Below, in pieces: positions 13,461-31,641 of a stretch of 64,000 bases of DNA. The DNA is taken from positions 15,024,046 to 15,088,045 of the forward strand of contig NC_066850.1 of the NCBI RefSeq assembly GCF_001640805.2. The letters run 5' to 3'. How positions within the stretch are numbered: the first letter of the stretch is position 1; every line of letters begins with the position of its first letter. The position numbers and the translations under genes are program-made. A model generated the notes under the pieces. That model did not search any database, was not told where the DNA came from, and saw only the letters and a program-made list of their open reading frames with translations. This DNA is from Lates calcarifer (Eukaryota; Chordata; Actinopteri; Centropomidae).

Positions 13461-14470
13461 GCCTACGAACTGTTGCCGGTGTGCCCGGTGAAGGCTACGA
13501 AGCGCCGCGGCGCATGTGGAGCCACCAGCTGTAGTAGTAACACAGAGGAGATGAGGAGAGGAGGGAGCTACGGAGAGCCGGGGTGTTGTATAATTGACTT
13601 CATTTTTTTCCCTCACCCTCCTCCTCCCTTACTATTTTTTTTCCTACAAAAGAGGCGGAGTGGCAGGGTGAGGGGGGGCAGAAACGTGGGTGGGGTGGGG
13701 GGTGGATGACAACGGAACACCTATGTCCTTTAGGAAATAAGGAAGAGGGAAGAGTTCACGCTTGTCTCCTCCTTCGAAGCCTTTTTGGTTCATTCATGCC
13801 CACGTTCAGTTGACAGCAAAACGACGTTTTATAAGGACAGCTGCTGTCCATTCATAGCTCGTCTCAGTCATGAATCAACATCTCTTTAATCAGAAAATAT
13901 AGCATAAAGCATATAACACACATTTCTCCGCATGAAGCTGGACATTGACAGAATGTCCAAGTTAACGCAGCATAAAATGTGTTTCGAATTTATCATCTGC
14001 CATTAAATGCACCTTTTTGTTTTCTAATTTGATATAATGCAACATACACATATGCAAATTTAAGTGTCTTGCATTTTGGCTGCAGTGAACAAAATGTTCT
14101 ACTGACTTGCAGTCCCCACCACAGAGCTCGTAAACAATGACTTGTATAGGATTCATTGTCAAAAAGTGATGGCCTGACAGGAAGCATGGAATGAGATTAC
14201 GGCGACGCTAACGAAATAATTAATGATTCATATCAAACGGAGTCCGCCCAGCGTCGATTAGAGAAATTGATTCCTCCGCTGCTACGCACGTTTTGGTGAC
14301 CTGAAAAAGTATTTCGCGCGCGCGCGCGCGCGCATCACCGATCTGGCTCGGGTACTCTCTAGCTTCCCTTCAGACAGAGCGGCGGTGAAGAAGACGTCTC
14401 ACTCTGACCTTATTTCCTGGTACATAACCAGCGCGACCACGCATAAAAGAGCGTATGGAAATGTTTGTGT
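13461..14470 (-). promoter_or_regulatory. Presumed bmal2 promoter and 5'UTR region, CpG-enriched
   Basis: This region lies immediately upstream of the bmal2 ATG on the minus strand. CpG density is higher than in the surrounding DNA, notably near 13480-13580 and 14200-14450. It contains G-runs at 13666-13702 and an 18-bp CG repeat at 14315-14332. The transcription start is not fixed by the sequence. Confidence 0.5.
14315..14332. repeat. (CG)9 microsatellite
   Basis: Nine uninterrupted CG units lie upstream of bmal2. Alternating CG is prone to Z-DNA and is unusual in vertebrate DNA because methylated CpG decays. Confidence 0.95.
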
Positions 14471-14788
14471 GTTTAACATGTGTACACTATAAACAGTGTC
14501 ATTGTATAACTTTGATCTCGTAAAACATGACGAGAACCCTGATGTAGGGCAGAAATGTAGCCAACAGTTTTACACATACCATTATACTGGTTCTGTGCGA
14601 AAACTTTGAAAGCTTTAGACAATGAGGTTTTCATCTTTAATCAATGTCAAAAATGTACTCTATGTAGTCGAATTTTAACACTGTCCCCATTTCCTACATA
14701 AAAAAACACGGAGTGATACATCATGTATTAAATTGACGATCTTTGGCCCTCACCTACATAGTGTAATTCTAGACCTTTGCACGAGACT

Positions 14789-14864
14789 TTACGTAAGAGA
14801 GAAGACTGCACGTGCCAGCGAGAAACGTGTTGACCTATATATTATATAACTTGATGGTCACGTG
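14789..14864 (-). promoter_or_regulatory. Cluster of clock-type motifs: D-box, E-box, E'-box, RORE, E-box
   Basis: Within 76 bp the sequence has TTACGTAA (14789-14796, a PAR-bZIP/NFIL3 D-box core), CACGTG (14809-14814), AACGTG/CACGTT (14824-14829), TGACCTATATA (14831-14841; on the minus strand TATATAGGTCA fits the ROR/REV-ERB consensus) and CACGTG (14859-14864). It lies about 1.35-1.4 kb upstream of the bmal2 ATG. Motifs are seen directly; function is inferred. Confidence 0.55.
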
Positions 14865-17800
14865 GCGACAGTTGGCTCGTTAACCCATTTAAAGCCCGTT
14901 TGTGGAGAAAGTACAGTGTCCCCGTGCATTTTACTAGCCCGGAAGCGCCGTTAGTGGACAGGAAACACGAAAAAGACACAGACAGTAGTACAGTAATGAA
15001 CTTTTTTGTAGGAATGTATGGACATTTATGGTTATAGTAATAGTGATATGATAGCATAGACTGAAAAACGTCATGAACTCACATTGCTTGTGCATATAAG
15101 AATTTTTCATAACTGCCCAAATACAGTTATTTTGCTAGCTTCTCTTGATATCCTATACAGTATGCAGGCCAGCCTAAAATATTGTTACATTGAATACTAT
15201 AACACTTAAACAATTTTAGATACATTTATATATCACATTATTCCCATTAGTGTTAAGTTCTGCAGAGTGAATAAAAAGCATTTTTAACAATTACAGTTTG
15301 ATGTAAAGTTGTACTAATGTATCAACTTTTTCAACAACTTTTACAGCAAAAACAATATCAGTACAAAAGTTTCGTTTTTTTATATATATATATAGATCTG
15401 TTTGGTTTAGGGAGCATCAAGGTCAAAATGTAAGTTCTCGTCTCTCCTACTTCAGGTTTGATTTATATGTGGCTTTAGATCTCAGCTGGTCGTCCTGTTT
15501 GTGACCTTTCTGTGACCTTTCTGCGTCAGTCTGTCTCCACCCTGGCTCTCCTGAGGGGAACACCCTGTTTTTTTCTCACTCATGTTGACAGAGTATATCA
15601 CTCCTTCTCTCCCTACAGGACACAGTGTTCCTGGTTGGAGGTGGGCCTGCAGTTATACAATGCCAGCAAATATTTTAGATGTCCTAATTTAGACACTGAT
15701 GTGGTGGAAAATTAAAAAAAATATATATGGGTCAACTTTACACCTGAGGAAAAAAACTTTATATAAGCCAGAAACAACCAGAAACCTGATTTATTAAAAA
15801 TCCATTTCCTTTTAATTCAGCTCAGTTTGACACCATCTGTAAACTATTTAATGATACTTAAAATGTTGTCATCTAATTAGGTTCAATATTCTGCAGTTGA
15901 TTTATTATCACTGATTATAAGCAAAAATCATCTCAGATAAACTGGGATGACCTTACTCTGTCAGTCCAGTATAGTCCTGTTACATGTCTGGAATGCAAAC
16001 ACATCATAACTTGGCTGGATTTCAACTCCAAGAGAGAACTATGTGTTTATCCAACATCAGACTAACACTACATGTCAGATGGTGCATTTAAAGCCAGTAA
16101 CCCCGTTATAAGTGTTTCAAATTAAACTTAGTCTCCTCTCTTCTTCAAATGATGTATGAAAAGGAAAATACACTACAAACATACAGCTAGTAAAAACCAA
16201 GCAGCTACTTAGTGAAACATTACAGCTATATTAAGTAAGTATTCCTCTATTTTTTGATAATAATGGGGTACTGGCATAACACAGTCACTTTTGCATCAGG
16301 TGCGTTGAAGTAACCCTGTTGTTGTCGGCTTTCTGTAGTAACCTGATTTCTTAATGTAAACCAGAAACCCGGTTTCCTTAATCGGGGTAAGGGATTAAGA
16401 AAAACCCGGTTAAACACAACTAGATTTTTTGCTGGACAGAAAACTTGAATTCTTGACCATTCGCCCACGTAACCTGGTTTGTAAACGGGGGTGTAGGCGA
16501 CACGTGAGAAGGTGCTCTGACTGACTTCAGACCTGGAAAACGTGCCTCGGTGCCAGCAGTGCGGCGGGATGAAAGAACTGGCATGTAGCGATGCGTCCTC
16601 GTGTGTAGGCTAATTAGATTCAAGTCAAATCAAAGTTTTGTTACAAACTGAGCAGTAACTCAAATTAACATATATACAGGTGTTAGGTAAATGTTGCACT
16701 GGAAATTAAAAGGCTCCGACCAGGAAAAAAAACAAAAAAACAAACACCAATCTGTTACCACATATTATTAATATGCTGTTTATATTATGCTGTAATATAT
16801 TATTCCCCTGAAAGCATTTTAATAATAAAAAAGGAATTAAAAGAATTTTAACAACAAATGAAACCAATCTTAGCCTTTGTTATTTTCTTTTGATTTACAC
16901 ATCAGGGTGTGTGACCTAGAAAAAAAAAACACTTTTGTATTAATGTAAAAGAGTGAAACTATTTAAATTGTTGTTGTCATCTCTCAGAAGCCAACGTTTT
17001 AGGAACTAAGAAAAACAGCTGCGTTTCCATCTGATCGCTATGATTTTCAAAGGTTTTTTTTAATGTGTCTATTAAGCAGCCATACGTATTCAATCATTTG
17101 ACAGAATTACAGATCAAACCTGGAAAGAAAAAATAGGTTTTAACATGACATCAACTGTATAGCAATGAACCAGACAGTCCATTCACAGGACCCCGACCAG
17201 CTGAAAAATGCAGTAATGTGAACGGGGAGCTCCCTCTAGCGGCAATCTACTGCAACAAGCTGTAAAATGAACTGCAAAACCTTTGGTGTGACAACCACAC
17301 CCTCCTAGTTATGAATATTTTGATTCCAATTATAAGTCTCACATGAATCAAATGAGGATGTGAATTAGACATACTGGGGTGAGAGCTCACTTTTACGAAG
17401 CAGACCCAGAGTTCCAGACAAATGTAAGAAAAATGTGAGTATTAAAAAAACTTTATTGATCTATGAGAGCACGAACAGATATAATGTAGTTTGTTTGTTT
17501 GATGGATAAAATCTAATGTTTATGACTTTCCAAAAAGAGTCAGAAACCATGAAATGAAGACAGTGGCTCATAAAATATATTTGTATAAATAGTGAATTAT
17601 TAAAGAAACAAGACACACACGCTTTAGTCAGTCTAGACGCACTGAGAAAACAGAGAAAAAAGGATGATGAAAAAATTCATAACTCATGTAGTAGAGGGTT
17701 AAAGAAAAGACACAGTTGCAAATTGTTGGATAAAAATAAAAAGACTGAATTCACTGTCATCTAACTGTTATGATTTAAGACTCAGAGAAGCCACTGTGAA

Positions 17801-19262
17801 ATCACTTCATGGATTTGTTCTATTAATATAAATTTGAATGAAAGCATTAACAAACTAACTTTAGATAGGCTCTATCTAAGTTTGTACCAATGAAGCAGCT
17901 TCAGGGTACATTTCATAACTGAAATATTTTAGACTTTGTTTCAGTGATGTCTAAGTTTGGGACTGAATGGATCTTGCCAATAATTAGTGCTAATAACATG
18001 CAGAACAGGATTAACATTCTGAAGCACTTAAGAACTTTCTTCAGGCCTCTGCTCTCCATATGTTTATGGGAAATGCGGTCTTAATTTAGAGAACTACTTA
18101 GCCTTGTTTAAGACCCATCTGCCCCCCATCCCCAATAAAAATAAAAAAAAGAAACCTTAAAAACTTTTAAGTGTTTAATTGTATTATTTTAAGCATTTTA
18201 TCAACATAAAAATTCATCAGTGTGAATGAATAGATTAATGAGCAACTCCTCCTTCACCCCACAGACAGTTTTCCTTCAAGTGTCTACAACAATATTATGT
18301 ACACATCATTACACAAAATACCTCACAGCATAACCCTGGCCTGTGGAGGGGTTTAAAACCTTTTACAAGTTCATGGGAAGAATGGATTCTTGCTTTAACA
18401 AGGGGGTAAATGACATATTACTAGCAAAGTAATGTGGCTTTGAGGTTTCTGAGGCAGAGAAGACCATTTACATCTAAAACTAGACACTAGATGTGAATGA
18501 GCCTTTAATCTGCTTTTATTTTTATTTTTTTCCTTAAAAGCTTGCTCTCTGAATCGGGGGAAAATGTATTCTTGAAACATCCGTTCATGACAGATGATGT
18601 GATGTTAACAGGGCTAACAACACAGGGTGAGTCAGGAAGCTGGTTTGGTCCTTAAGAAATGAATTGTCTAGCTGAACTCATGAAAGTGACATTATTATAG
18701 TCCTCTAGATCCTGAACTCTTCTCAACCTTGTGAAAAAAATATTTAGTTCCTTTTAGATAAAGTGGCACAGTAATGGATTTCAAGTCATCCTGTATATAC
18801 ATACATAGAATTGTTCAGATCCCAAATACAATATTTACCCTTCTCTTACTTCTGTGTGTGTACTCTTGATGAAAATAAAGGTGTCATCATTTCTCTATTA
18901 CAACACAGAATATGAGTTTGACATTGAACAAGGTGATAAAGCACCTCACAACAAAAAGAGTATCTACTTCATGAAAATTTTGTTGCAGTTACTCTCATAC
19001 AGTCACACTCACTCACACCCGTTTTTCATGAACAATCTTTAACTGTTTGGCTGTGAAAGAGAATCTGGATACAGCAGTTTGGGTTTTTCCAGGTTGTGTC
19101 AGCGTGTTCCAGTGATTAGACACAACCAGAAATCTGCAGCAGTAGCCATAAGTTAAAATTCCCCCATCATGCATCTGTCCTGCTACTCCACCTCCACTGT
19201 CCTCTAGCAATGCCACAGCTTTCTGCAGCCCGGTCTTAGCTTTAATGTAATTTATATTCAGG

Positions 19263-19685
19263 TTAAAGGAGCTATCTGTAAGTTTTCTCTGCTGCTCAAT
19301 GTGGTTACTTTTCAGGAGTGGGTGGTGGTGATGGTCACCTGCCAAGAGCTTCGGCCATCACTGTGTGTAAACACATCAATGAATAGAATACACCCTCTGA
19401 GCAGCACTACCTCTTCAAGGCAGTCTGGACACTACAGTAAGTCACTATTGGAAAGTGATGAGATGGGTCAGCCCAGGGCTAGCAGGCTAGTAGGCTAACT
19501 TCAGTAGAAGTGATAGAACTTGAAGCCAAACACTGGCGTTGCTTTCCATAGCTGGAGACACCTCTTGGTGATTAAAGGAATTAAGTTTGATGCTGAACTC
19601 ATAATGTTTCTTGTAGGCTAATAAGTAACAGCTGTTAATGCTCACATTATGCAGTAATAGTAAAACTTACAAGTAACTCCTTTAA
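19263..19685. mobile_element. TTAA-flanked miniature inverted-repeat element (423 bp)
   Basis: The left end reads TTAAAGGAGCTATCTGTAAG and the right end, reverse-complemented, reads TTAAAGGAGTTACTTGTAAG. The two 24-bp termini differ at 3 positions, and a TTAA stands at each outer edge. There is no coding capacity. A related copy in the opposite orientation lies at about 48448-48660. The TTAA ends suggest a piggyBac-mobilised MITE; this is inference. Confidence 0.75.
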
Positions 19686-19797
19686 AACCAGACATTTGGA
19701 TTTTCATCATGGCAAAGAATACTGGATAATCACTGTTGTCTATCTGATATGATGCAGAGCATTTGAATATATTTTCCCATACATTTTCCATCAGTAA

Positions 19798-19985
19798 TTA
19801 AAGGGGCACTCCACTGATTTTAAACATTAAGATCAGGTTACTCTTCATATGGAGTACTACTCAGCTTGTGAAACAGTTGAGAGATATCTCAAATGAAAAA
19901 CATGATCAGGTTTCATAATGGGAAGAGTAGGACTAACTGTTTATGAAACTTCCTGTTCCTTGCCAGTCGTTCAGTACCCCTTTAA
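19798..19985. mobile_element. TTAA-flanked miniature inverted-repeat element (188 bp)
   Basis: The left end is TTAAAGGGGCACT and the right end, reverse-complemented, is TTAAAGGGGTACT. It lies only 112 bp from the previous element but has a different interior. It is noncoding. Confidence 0.7.
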
Positions 19986-22784
19986 GTTCTAGGGAAACAT
20001 GTAAATGTAAACATGTAAATTAACCAATTTAAATATTAGCACAAAGTCTAATTTATCAACACCTTCAAGAAAAACATGAAAAATAATAAATAATGCAAAA
20101 ATATACATGTATCTGCCTTCAAAATCCTTTATCAGTCAACCATATTTGTATGTTATTGGTCAGTCTTGATGGTGCAGTCTTGGCAAACAGACTACCTGGA
20201 TGAATGGGTATATTAAAAACAGGGCTCTAATTCATCTAACTAATAGACCACTTATTTCCTCCATTAATTCCTCTGAAACAGCACCACAGACAGGTTAATG
20301 TGGGATTCCTGTGACGGCTACAGCTGAACTTAGTCGAATATGGTGTAGTCCTCAGTATATTTCCTGTCCCTGTATGTACACTTTTCTTGCATTTTGACAG
20401 TTAACACACGTGCTAACGGAGAAACATCTGTCCCTACACACTCACTTTCCGACAAGTGTAGAAACAGAAATGGCAAATTATTCCATCACCAAGATTAGCT
20501 CTCTTGGAAAAGGTTTTTCTAAAGGTAGTTTGAAGTTAAGTGCAGTAAGCAAACAGCTACATCTGAATTTGTGTTCAGATCACAACATGTGACGATCAGA
20601 GTTCTTTGGTAACTATTTTAAGCGCGGCATCTCATGACAACTCTGAGCGGACATGATGGTTAAATGATTTCTTTCGCTGAGAAAGACTTTTTTTTTTTTT
20701 TTTGAGAAAAAAAAACATTAAATACATCCAATGGAAACTTAATTCAGAGAACTTTAGGAAAAGACAAAAATCATACATGTGTCTAAGATATCCATCACAT
20801 CAATCTATTCCTATTTAGTTTCTCCTATCTATTTTAATCTTTACATGACAAACAAAGACACTTTGTTCATTGTGTTTGACTTGACGCAAAAGATTTTTAT
20901 AAGCCCCTTGTTTAATTATCTAACCTATAAACAACCTGCTGTGCAATAGTGCCCTTGTTTCATCACTCTGTTATCAGTTTTATCACTTCATATATGCTTT
21001 ATCACTCTACAGACATAGTAAACCAACACATTAAACCTTTATGTGTTGGTGCTTTCTCACAAGTCGACTTACAAAGCTGAACTGGTACAGTCAGAATATT
21101 TTTTCACTTCCTCTTTCTGTTTTTTCTTGTTTCTCCCTCAAAATTTGTTATTATTATTTCTAATCATAATTAATATCCTTCTGATAACATCTCTAAAAGA
21201 TCTGGTTAAATATTTATCAGCTGTTTAAAGGCACTTTGCATGTTTTGTCCATCTAAGAAGGAAGCGATTGGCCATTGGACTGATTAGCATTAACATCAAG
21301 GGAAATATAAATTACTGTAGTCCTGATCTGAACAAAACAGCTGGCTCTAAGGGGAAATGACACAATGTGAATGGGCAACACTCCACAGTAATGGATGTTG
21401 AGCACAGGGTAAACTGCATTCAGATGTTTCTTGGCAACAAGTTGTTCCTCTGTGTGAGAAAAGCAGTAGTGCTGAAGCAATGCCAGAGGAAGAGTTGCCC
21501 CACTGTGTGGACACAAAGTCACACTTGTGTCACCACCATGAGGGTTAAAGGAGGATTCCAGCATGATTTGAGTTTATCCTTTCAATTCTAATTGTTACTG
21601 TTTTGACATTTTCCAATCAATTTTGCAAAAGCTTGTTCAGTTCGGTTCAAAACAGCACAGAAAAATCCATTACTAAATAATAAATACATTACATTAATAA
21701 AAAAGCTAAGGGATCAAAATCTATAGCAATTCTTCCTGGGGGGCATGAATGTCAGTGTCAAACTCAACAGTCCATCTGATAGTTACTGAGCTATTTCAGT
21801 CTGGACCGAAACAGAGGAGCAGCATTGCCAGCCACACTGCTAGCAAGGCTGAAACTGTGTCCACAAGCCTTTTCTTTAACCCTAACCATAACCCTACCAA
21901 CAATTTTATCATCCTACACATTCTGAGCATTCCACCACTGTCTCAGACAATTTTGATGCTAGCTTTCATTGGGACCTACTTGAATTTTGTTAATTAGCAT
22001 TTTCCTAACAAAGGCAGAGGTCGCACTACTAGTATTAAAGAAACGTTGATGTTGATATTGCATCAGGTTCCACTTCCTGACAATCGCAACCCAATCAAGC
22101 CAACAGATAAACCAAAACAAGATGCTTCTGCCAGCTAAAAACGCTGAACTTTAAGATCAATTTCTCACACCTTAAGCTTCTGTAATCTTAGGCAGAATCA
22201 AAAAAATGTTATTAATTGTACTGGAACTTTCCTTTAAATCCATGGGTATGGGTGAGAACAAGTGAGGGTGAGGTTCCTGTTTCTATCAATAATCCAGAGT
22301 TTGACTACAGTGTACAGAGCACATCTTCAGTATCAAGAATTCTTTGCATCAAAGATAATTTAGCCACCAGTATTGAAACTTATCGATGCAAAGATGTCAA
22401 AGCAGTGATTTGTGTTCAAGCCTCATTCCCACCATCACCTTTAGGCAGTAAAAAAAAATCCTCTCCAGAAGCAATACGCTGCTGAACATGCAGATATGCT
22501 GATTTAGTGTCCTAGTTAGTGAGCTGGCCTGAGAGCTATGGCTAAAGACAGCACATTTATACGATATAAACAACCGAGGTAATGCGGTAATGCTCCTTAA
22601 TTTTCGAGCTCTTGGCGTTCTTGCGGCGGCTGAGCAGACCTAAATAAATTGTGATGAGGGTTAAATTTAGACTGACAGGCTGACAGCTCAGCCTTCAGCA
22701 CCAGCAGGGCTCCAGGGCCCAACCCTGTGTCCGTAAACGTCTGTTTTTTTTTTCTTTGCAATGCTGTCTCAGCATTTGAGTGTG

Positions 22785-27642
<4,858 letters not shown>

Positions 27643-28340
27643 ACTATCCTATAAGAAAAAAAAAACAAAAAAAACGAACAAAAGCACTGCATTACCAAAG
27701 TTGTTAATGGTGTGATATGACCAGTATCTTATGGAGAGCTACACTGATGAAGTAGCACTGCCTATTTCACAAAAATGTGCTGATAAACACTGCTTTCTGG
27801 TGTGACTGGTCCTTTATCCTGTGATCATTATTTTTGATGAGTGTGACTGATGTTCGGCAAAAGTTACATAGATTTACTTTTATCACAAGGGAGGTTCACA
27901 CTGTGCCTTCTGGTCAGTCTCTCCAACAGACCAGTAGGAGTCAGTACTGCAGCAACAATTTCAGGGACCTTCACTGGCTTCCCATCCACCAATGAAGACA
28001 GCTTTGGGCCAATGTGGTGGCCGATAAACTGTGTCACCTGTATGTCAACACAGCAATCATCAACATAGCTGTGCAACTCGGGTTACATAAATGTGGTATG
28101 TTTTGTGTCCTGTGAAAAGAGCACTCCAGCAATTTAGCATTGTGCATGATGCAAACAACATAATGATGAATGATGAAGATAAAGTGATAAAAGAATCAAA
28201 ATTCATCAACATCAGAGTTATTTAACACAAGTAGTATTTTGTATTATAATAAGCTGATCTCCATGTGTACAATCAGTGGGTTGCATGCCCTTTTACATAT
28301 ATACTATATATATATATATATATAATACTACTTAACAGTT

Positions 28341-28715
28341 ATGAAACACTGCCAACACTGGAGCACCACAGCTTAAAAAAGTGCAATGTCAAAACTATTC
28401 ACCACAGTGTGACTACAACTTCTCTGTTTAGAGATGCACTAGGCAGGATTTTAAGGTCAAAAGTGTGACCCCTCGATGTGTACACCAAGAGGAAGATATG
28501 CTGTGCTGAAAACTTGATCTAGCACTTTACTTTGTACTTCTGATGACCAAGTGTAACCTGCTGATGTGAAAGTCTGCTTTAAAATCTTGATTATGCCCAA
28601 GAAGCCATGGAGGGTAAAGGCCAATGATCAGGGGGTATCCATTTTTACATATCAGCAAGTGCAGCTCTGGAACACATCCCCTGACCACAGACTAACTTGA
28701 GGTGCCCAAGTCTGA
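28341..28715 (+). repeat. Local duplication, copy A (375 bp, internally deleted)
   Basis: Nearly identical to 31179-31641. It begins ATGAAACACTGCC and ends CCCAAGTCTGA in both copies. Copy A lacks about 88 bp present in B. The deletion junction sits at a TGACC that flanks the missing segment on both sides in copy B. Confidence 0.9.
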
Positions 28716-29819
28716 TCCTTGGTACAGAAATATTCTTGCGATCCCAGAATAGGGACAGGGAATCATGTGCTGTGGATAGCACGTGGTCTGCAAGGTTTCA
28801 TTCCAGGAGCTTTCTCGATGTGCATTCCTGGGAATTTTTACAGCCCTGGATAATACCAACCTGCCAAGGAACAATCCCAAAACTCAAAAACACAAAGATG
28901 GAGGACAGAGAAAGGTCCTAGAAGTTCACTTGTCAGCTGAGGAAACATCGGATGTTGATTTGAATGGTGGGAAAACCAGAGCCCATTATTCATTACCAAG
29001 AAAAATGCATCACATCAGAGCAGCACTTCAGTCATTAGTAGACAGATATTCATATGTAACAGCTGGAAACTGACCAATGTCTCTGGGCTCACTCTTATGA
29101 AATGTTCACTCTCTCCCTAGAAAAAATAAAAATAAAAAATTCTTTACAAGGACACATACTGACATCTTGAATTTGTCATGTACGTCTTGTGTGGGTGGAA
29201 ACCACAGAAACACAGACATTCTAGTGAGGTGGAGGCCACAAACAGTAGTAGGCTGAATCATAAATGATGATGTAAAAGAGTGAAAGGAGAAAACTAAGGA
29301 TGACAAAGGGAACTCTAAATTTTAATATTTTTAAATTATTCAAATATTAACATGATCAGATTGTAGACATATTATCTAATAGAGGGAAAGAGGAAGAGGG
29401 TAGATGTGTACATTATCAAAACATTTCAGAATTAAAAAGGTATGAATGGGCTTGATTAGCTCCCACAGAGATAAAACAGTCCTGCAGCTCAGAGATAGGA
29501 GCCGTGTTTCGTCTAGTCCCAGGCCCTTTTCCCGTCCCGGCACCAACAATTCCACAACAGATTACATTTCCTGACTTCTGAGAAAATATTGGTGAATCAC
29601 TGCTGCAGACCCGGTTTGGGAGATTTCTGCTGGGTGGAGAACAGGGACACTGGCGAATGAGGGTGTTGAGTTACTGAGATCTGGACAGATTTACCTGAGC
29701 ACTGCTGATCATCCTCAATAAAATGTGATCCTCATCAAACACAAAGTAGCACAAGACAGTTCCTGTGGGGACCTTCTATGTACTGTGCCAATGGAGCCAA
29801 CTCACAGAGGTCACACAGG

Positions 29820-30170
29820 TAGATAGATAGATAGACATTATTGTCTCCAACATTTGTACAGTACATACTCCCACATAATAAATCCAGCTACATCGCTACA
29901 TACAGTATATACATGCAGTCAAAAAAGTGCGTTCTTGTGATAACACGACTATGGAATTCAGAACTGCTATGGCGTGTCCTGTATAAGCGATCACATGGGA
30001 GTGGAGTGAAAATTGATTTTAGGAGGTGTCTAAGGTCATGGCTCTGTTGTTGAGATTTGAGAGATTGGAGGTTGATGATTTTCAAGATAGTCTGTGTAAT
30101 ACGGGACAACGTGTTCATGTTGGAGACAAACAGCATGGTGAGAAAACAGGGGCAGCAGTAGTTTATAATA
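29820..30170. mobile_element. Probable retroelement 3' fragment
   Basis: Starts with a TAGA tetranucleotide run followed by cattattgtctccaacattt. This resembles the reverse-oriented 3' tails of fish non-LTR elements. No reading frame is preserved. Recognition is from memory only. Confidence 0.35.
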
Positions 30171-31178
30171 GAGGGTGCACTGATGTTGTAAAGCTATGTC
30201 ATCAAAGTTTCAAATATCAACACATTGTTTTTGTCCCACTGCCCAGCTCTACTGGTTTTCTGTATTGAGGGTTTTGACTTGTCATAGTAGACAAAGGACA
30301 AGTGCTGCTGATAACAATAATAATGAGCCAACGTGTTTAACTGACATCTTCCAGCAGGCATCTTTGCTTGTCAGAGCAAGCACTGGTGAAACAAATTATG
30401 TTATCAATGGTGTGGTTCCTTTAAGTGAGCCCCATGCTCAATACCAATACCCTGGCAGTAGCTAGCCTGAATGGGATGCAGTTGTGTTCAATGTTACCAG
30501 TTACACCTGTGCTTTTCCTGCTAACAAGGCAACATGTCTGCTGTGACAGTGGTCTATACCAGAACACTGAACCTGACGCAGCTAAATGGAGTTCAGACAT
30601 GAATCATTTCATGAGTTACATCTATGCTTTTCCCACTCTGCCAAAATGTCTTCAGTGTAAAAGACCTGCTGATGTACACAGTTGCGCCATGAGCCTGAAT
30701 GAGTTTTCTGCTTGTTTTTTCCACCAAAGTGGAAAATGAAGCATCACACAGACTGTTAGAAACTGTTGTACCACAGCTGAACCATTCGGGCCTTTAGCTC
30801 AGACTGAAGGGATTCAGTTTGGCTCAAAGTTAACCAAATCCACCCCATGGCTAAACAAACAAGGCTACACCACTTAGGCACTTATAAGGAAGGCATTCTG
30901 AAAGCAAGCTCAATATTTAGAGACTAAAGCATGCAGCCTAAAACAGTGGCATAATCAAACCTCTAATGGATAAAACTTTGTTGTATAAACTCAGATGATG
31001 TTTCCTCATTTTACTGAAACTGTTAAAGGTTCAGTCCACCCAAGTTACACAAAATATGCAGTCATACATTTAATGGTACCAAGCCATGCAGATAGTTTTG
31101 CTTTTATCTGCCAAGCTTTTGAGATCTCCTAGGCTGCCACCTAAAAACTATTTGTTAGTGGTGGTTCAAGTATCAGAT

Positions 31179-31641
31179 ATGAAACACTGCCTATTACTGG
31201 AGCACCACAGCTTAAAAAAGTGCAATGTCAAAACTATTCACCACAGTGTGACTACAACTTCTGTGTTTAGAGATGCACTAGGCAGGATTTTTAAGGTCAA
31301 AAATGTGACCACTAATAAAGATCCTGCAGATTGATGAATTAATGAAGCGATGACTCCTTAACAGTAGTAAGCAGTGCTCCTTCCAGAGGACTTGACCCCT
31401 CATGTGTACACCAAGAGGAAGATATGCTGTGCTGAAAACTTGATCTAGCACTTTACTTTGTACTTCTGATGACCAAGTGTAACCTGCTGATGTGAAAGTC
31501 TGCTTTAAAATCTTGATTCTGACTAAGAAGCCATGGAGGGTAAAGGTCAATGATCAGGAAGTATCCATTTTTACATTTCAGCAAGTGCAGCTCTGGAACA
31601 CATCCCCTGACCACAGACTAACAGGGGGTGCCCAAGTCTGA
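31179..31641 (+). repeat. Local duplication, copy B (463 bp, full)
   Basis: Direct-orientation partner of 28341-28715, about 2.84 kb away, with only scattered mismatches. Its left part appears continuous with a TTAAAGGTTCAGTCCACC-type fish repeat that starts near 31023, so it may be partly transposon-derived. Confidence 0.9.

Larger units (their letters stand above)
14865..22784. other. Intergenic between bmal2 (5' side) and stk38l (3' side)
   Basis: About 8 kb with no supported coding exon. The right-hand part is probably the stk38l 3'UTR: the first convincing minus-strand AATAAA signals that I see lie at 18515-18520 and 18521-18526, which would imply a 3'UTR of roughly 4 kb. Two TTAA-flanked miniature elements lie at 19263-19685 and 19798-19985. 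A stretch near 16240-16560 with gtttcc/aaacccggtt motifs looks like a fish DNA-transposon remnant. CACGTG also occurs at 16501-16506 and 20407-20412. Confidence 0.5.

Noticed and set aside
21875..21900. Telomere-like aaccctaaccataaccctac
   Set aside because: Too short and imperfect; phrases of this kind are scattered through fish DNA and there is no array.
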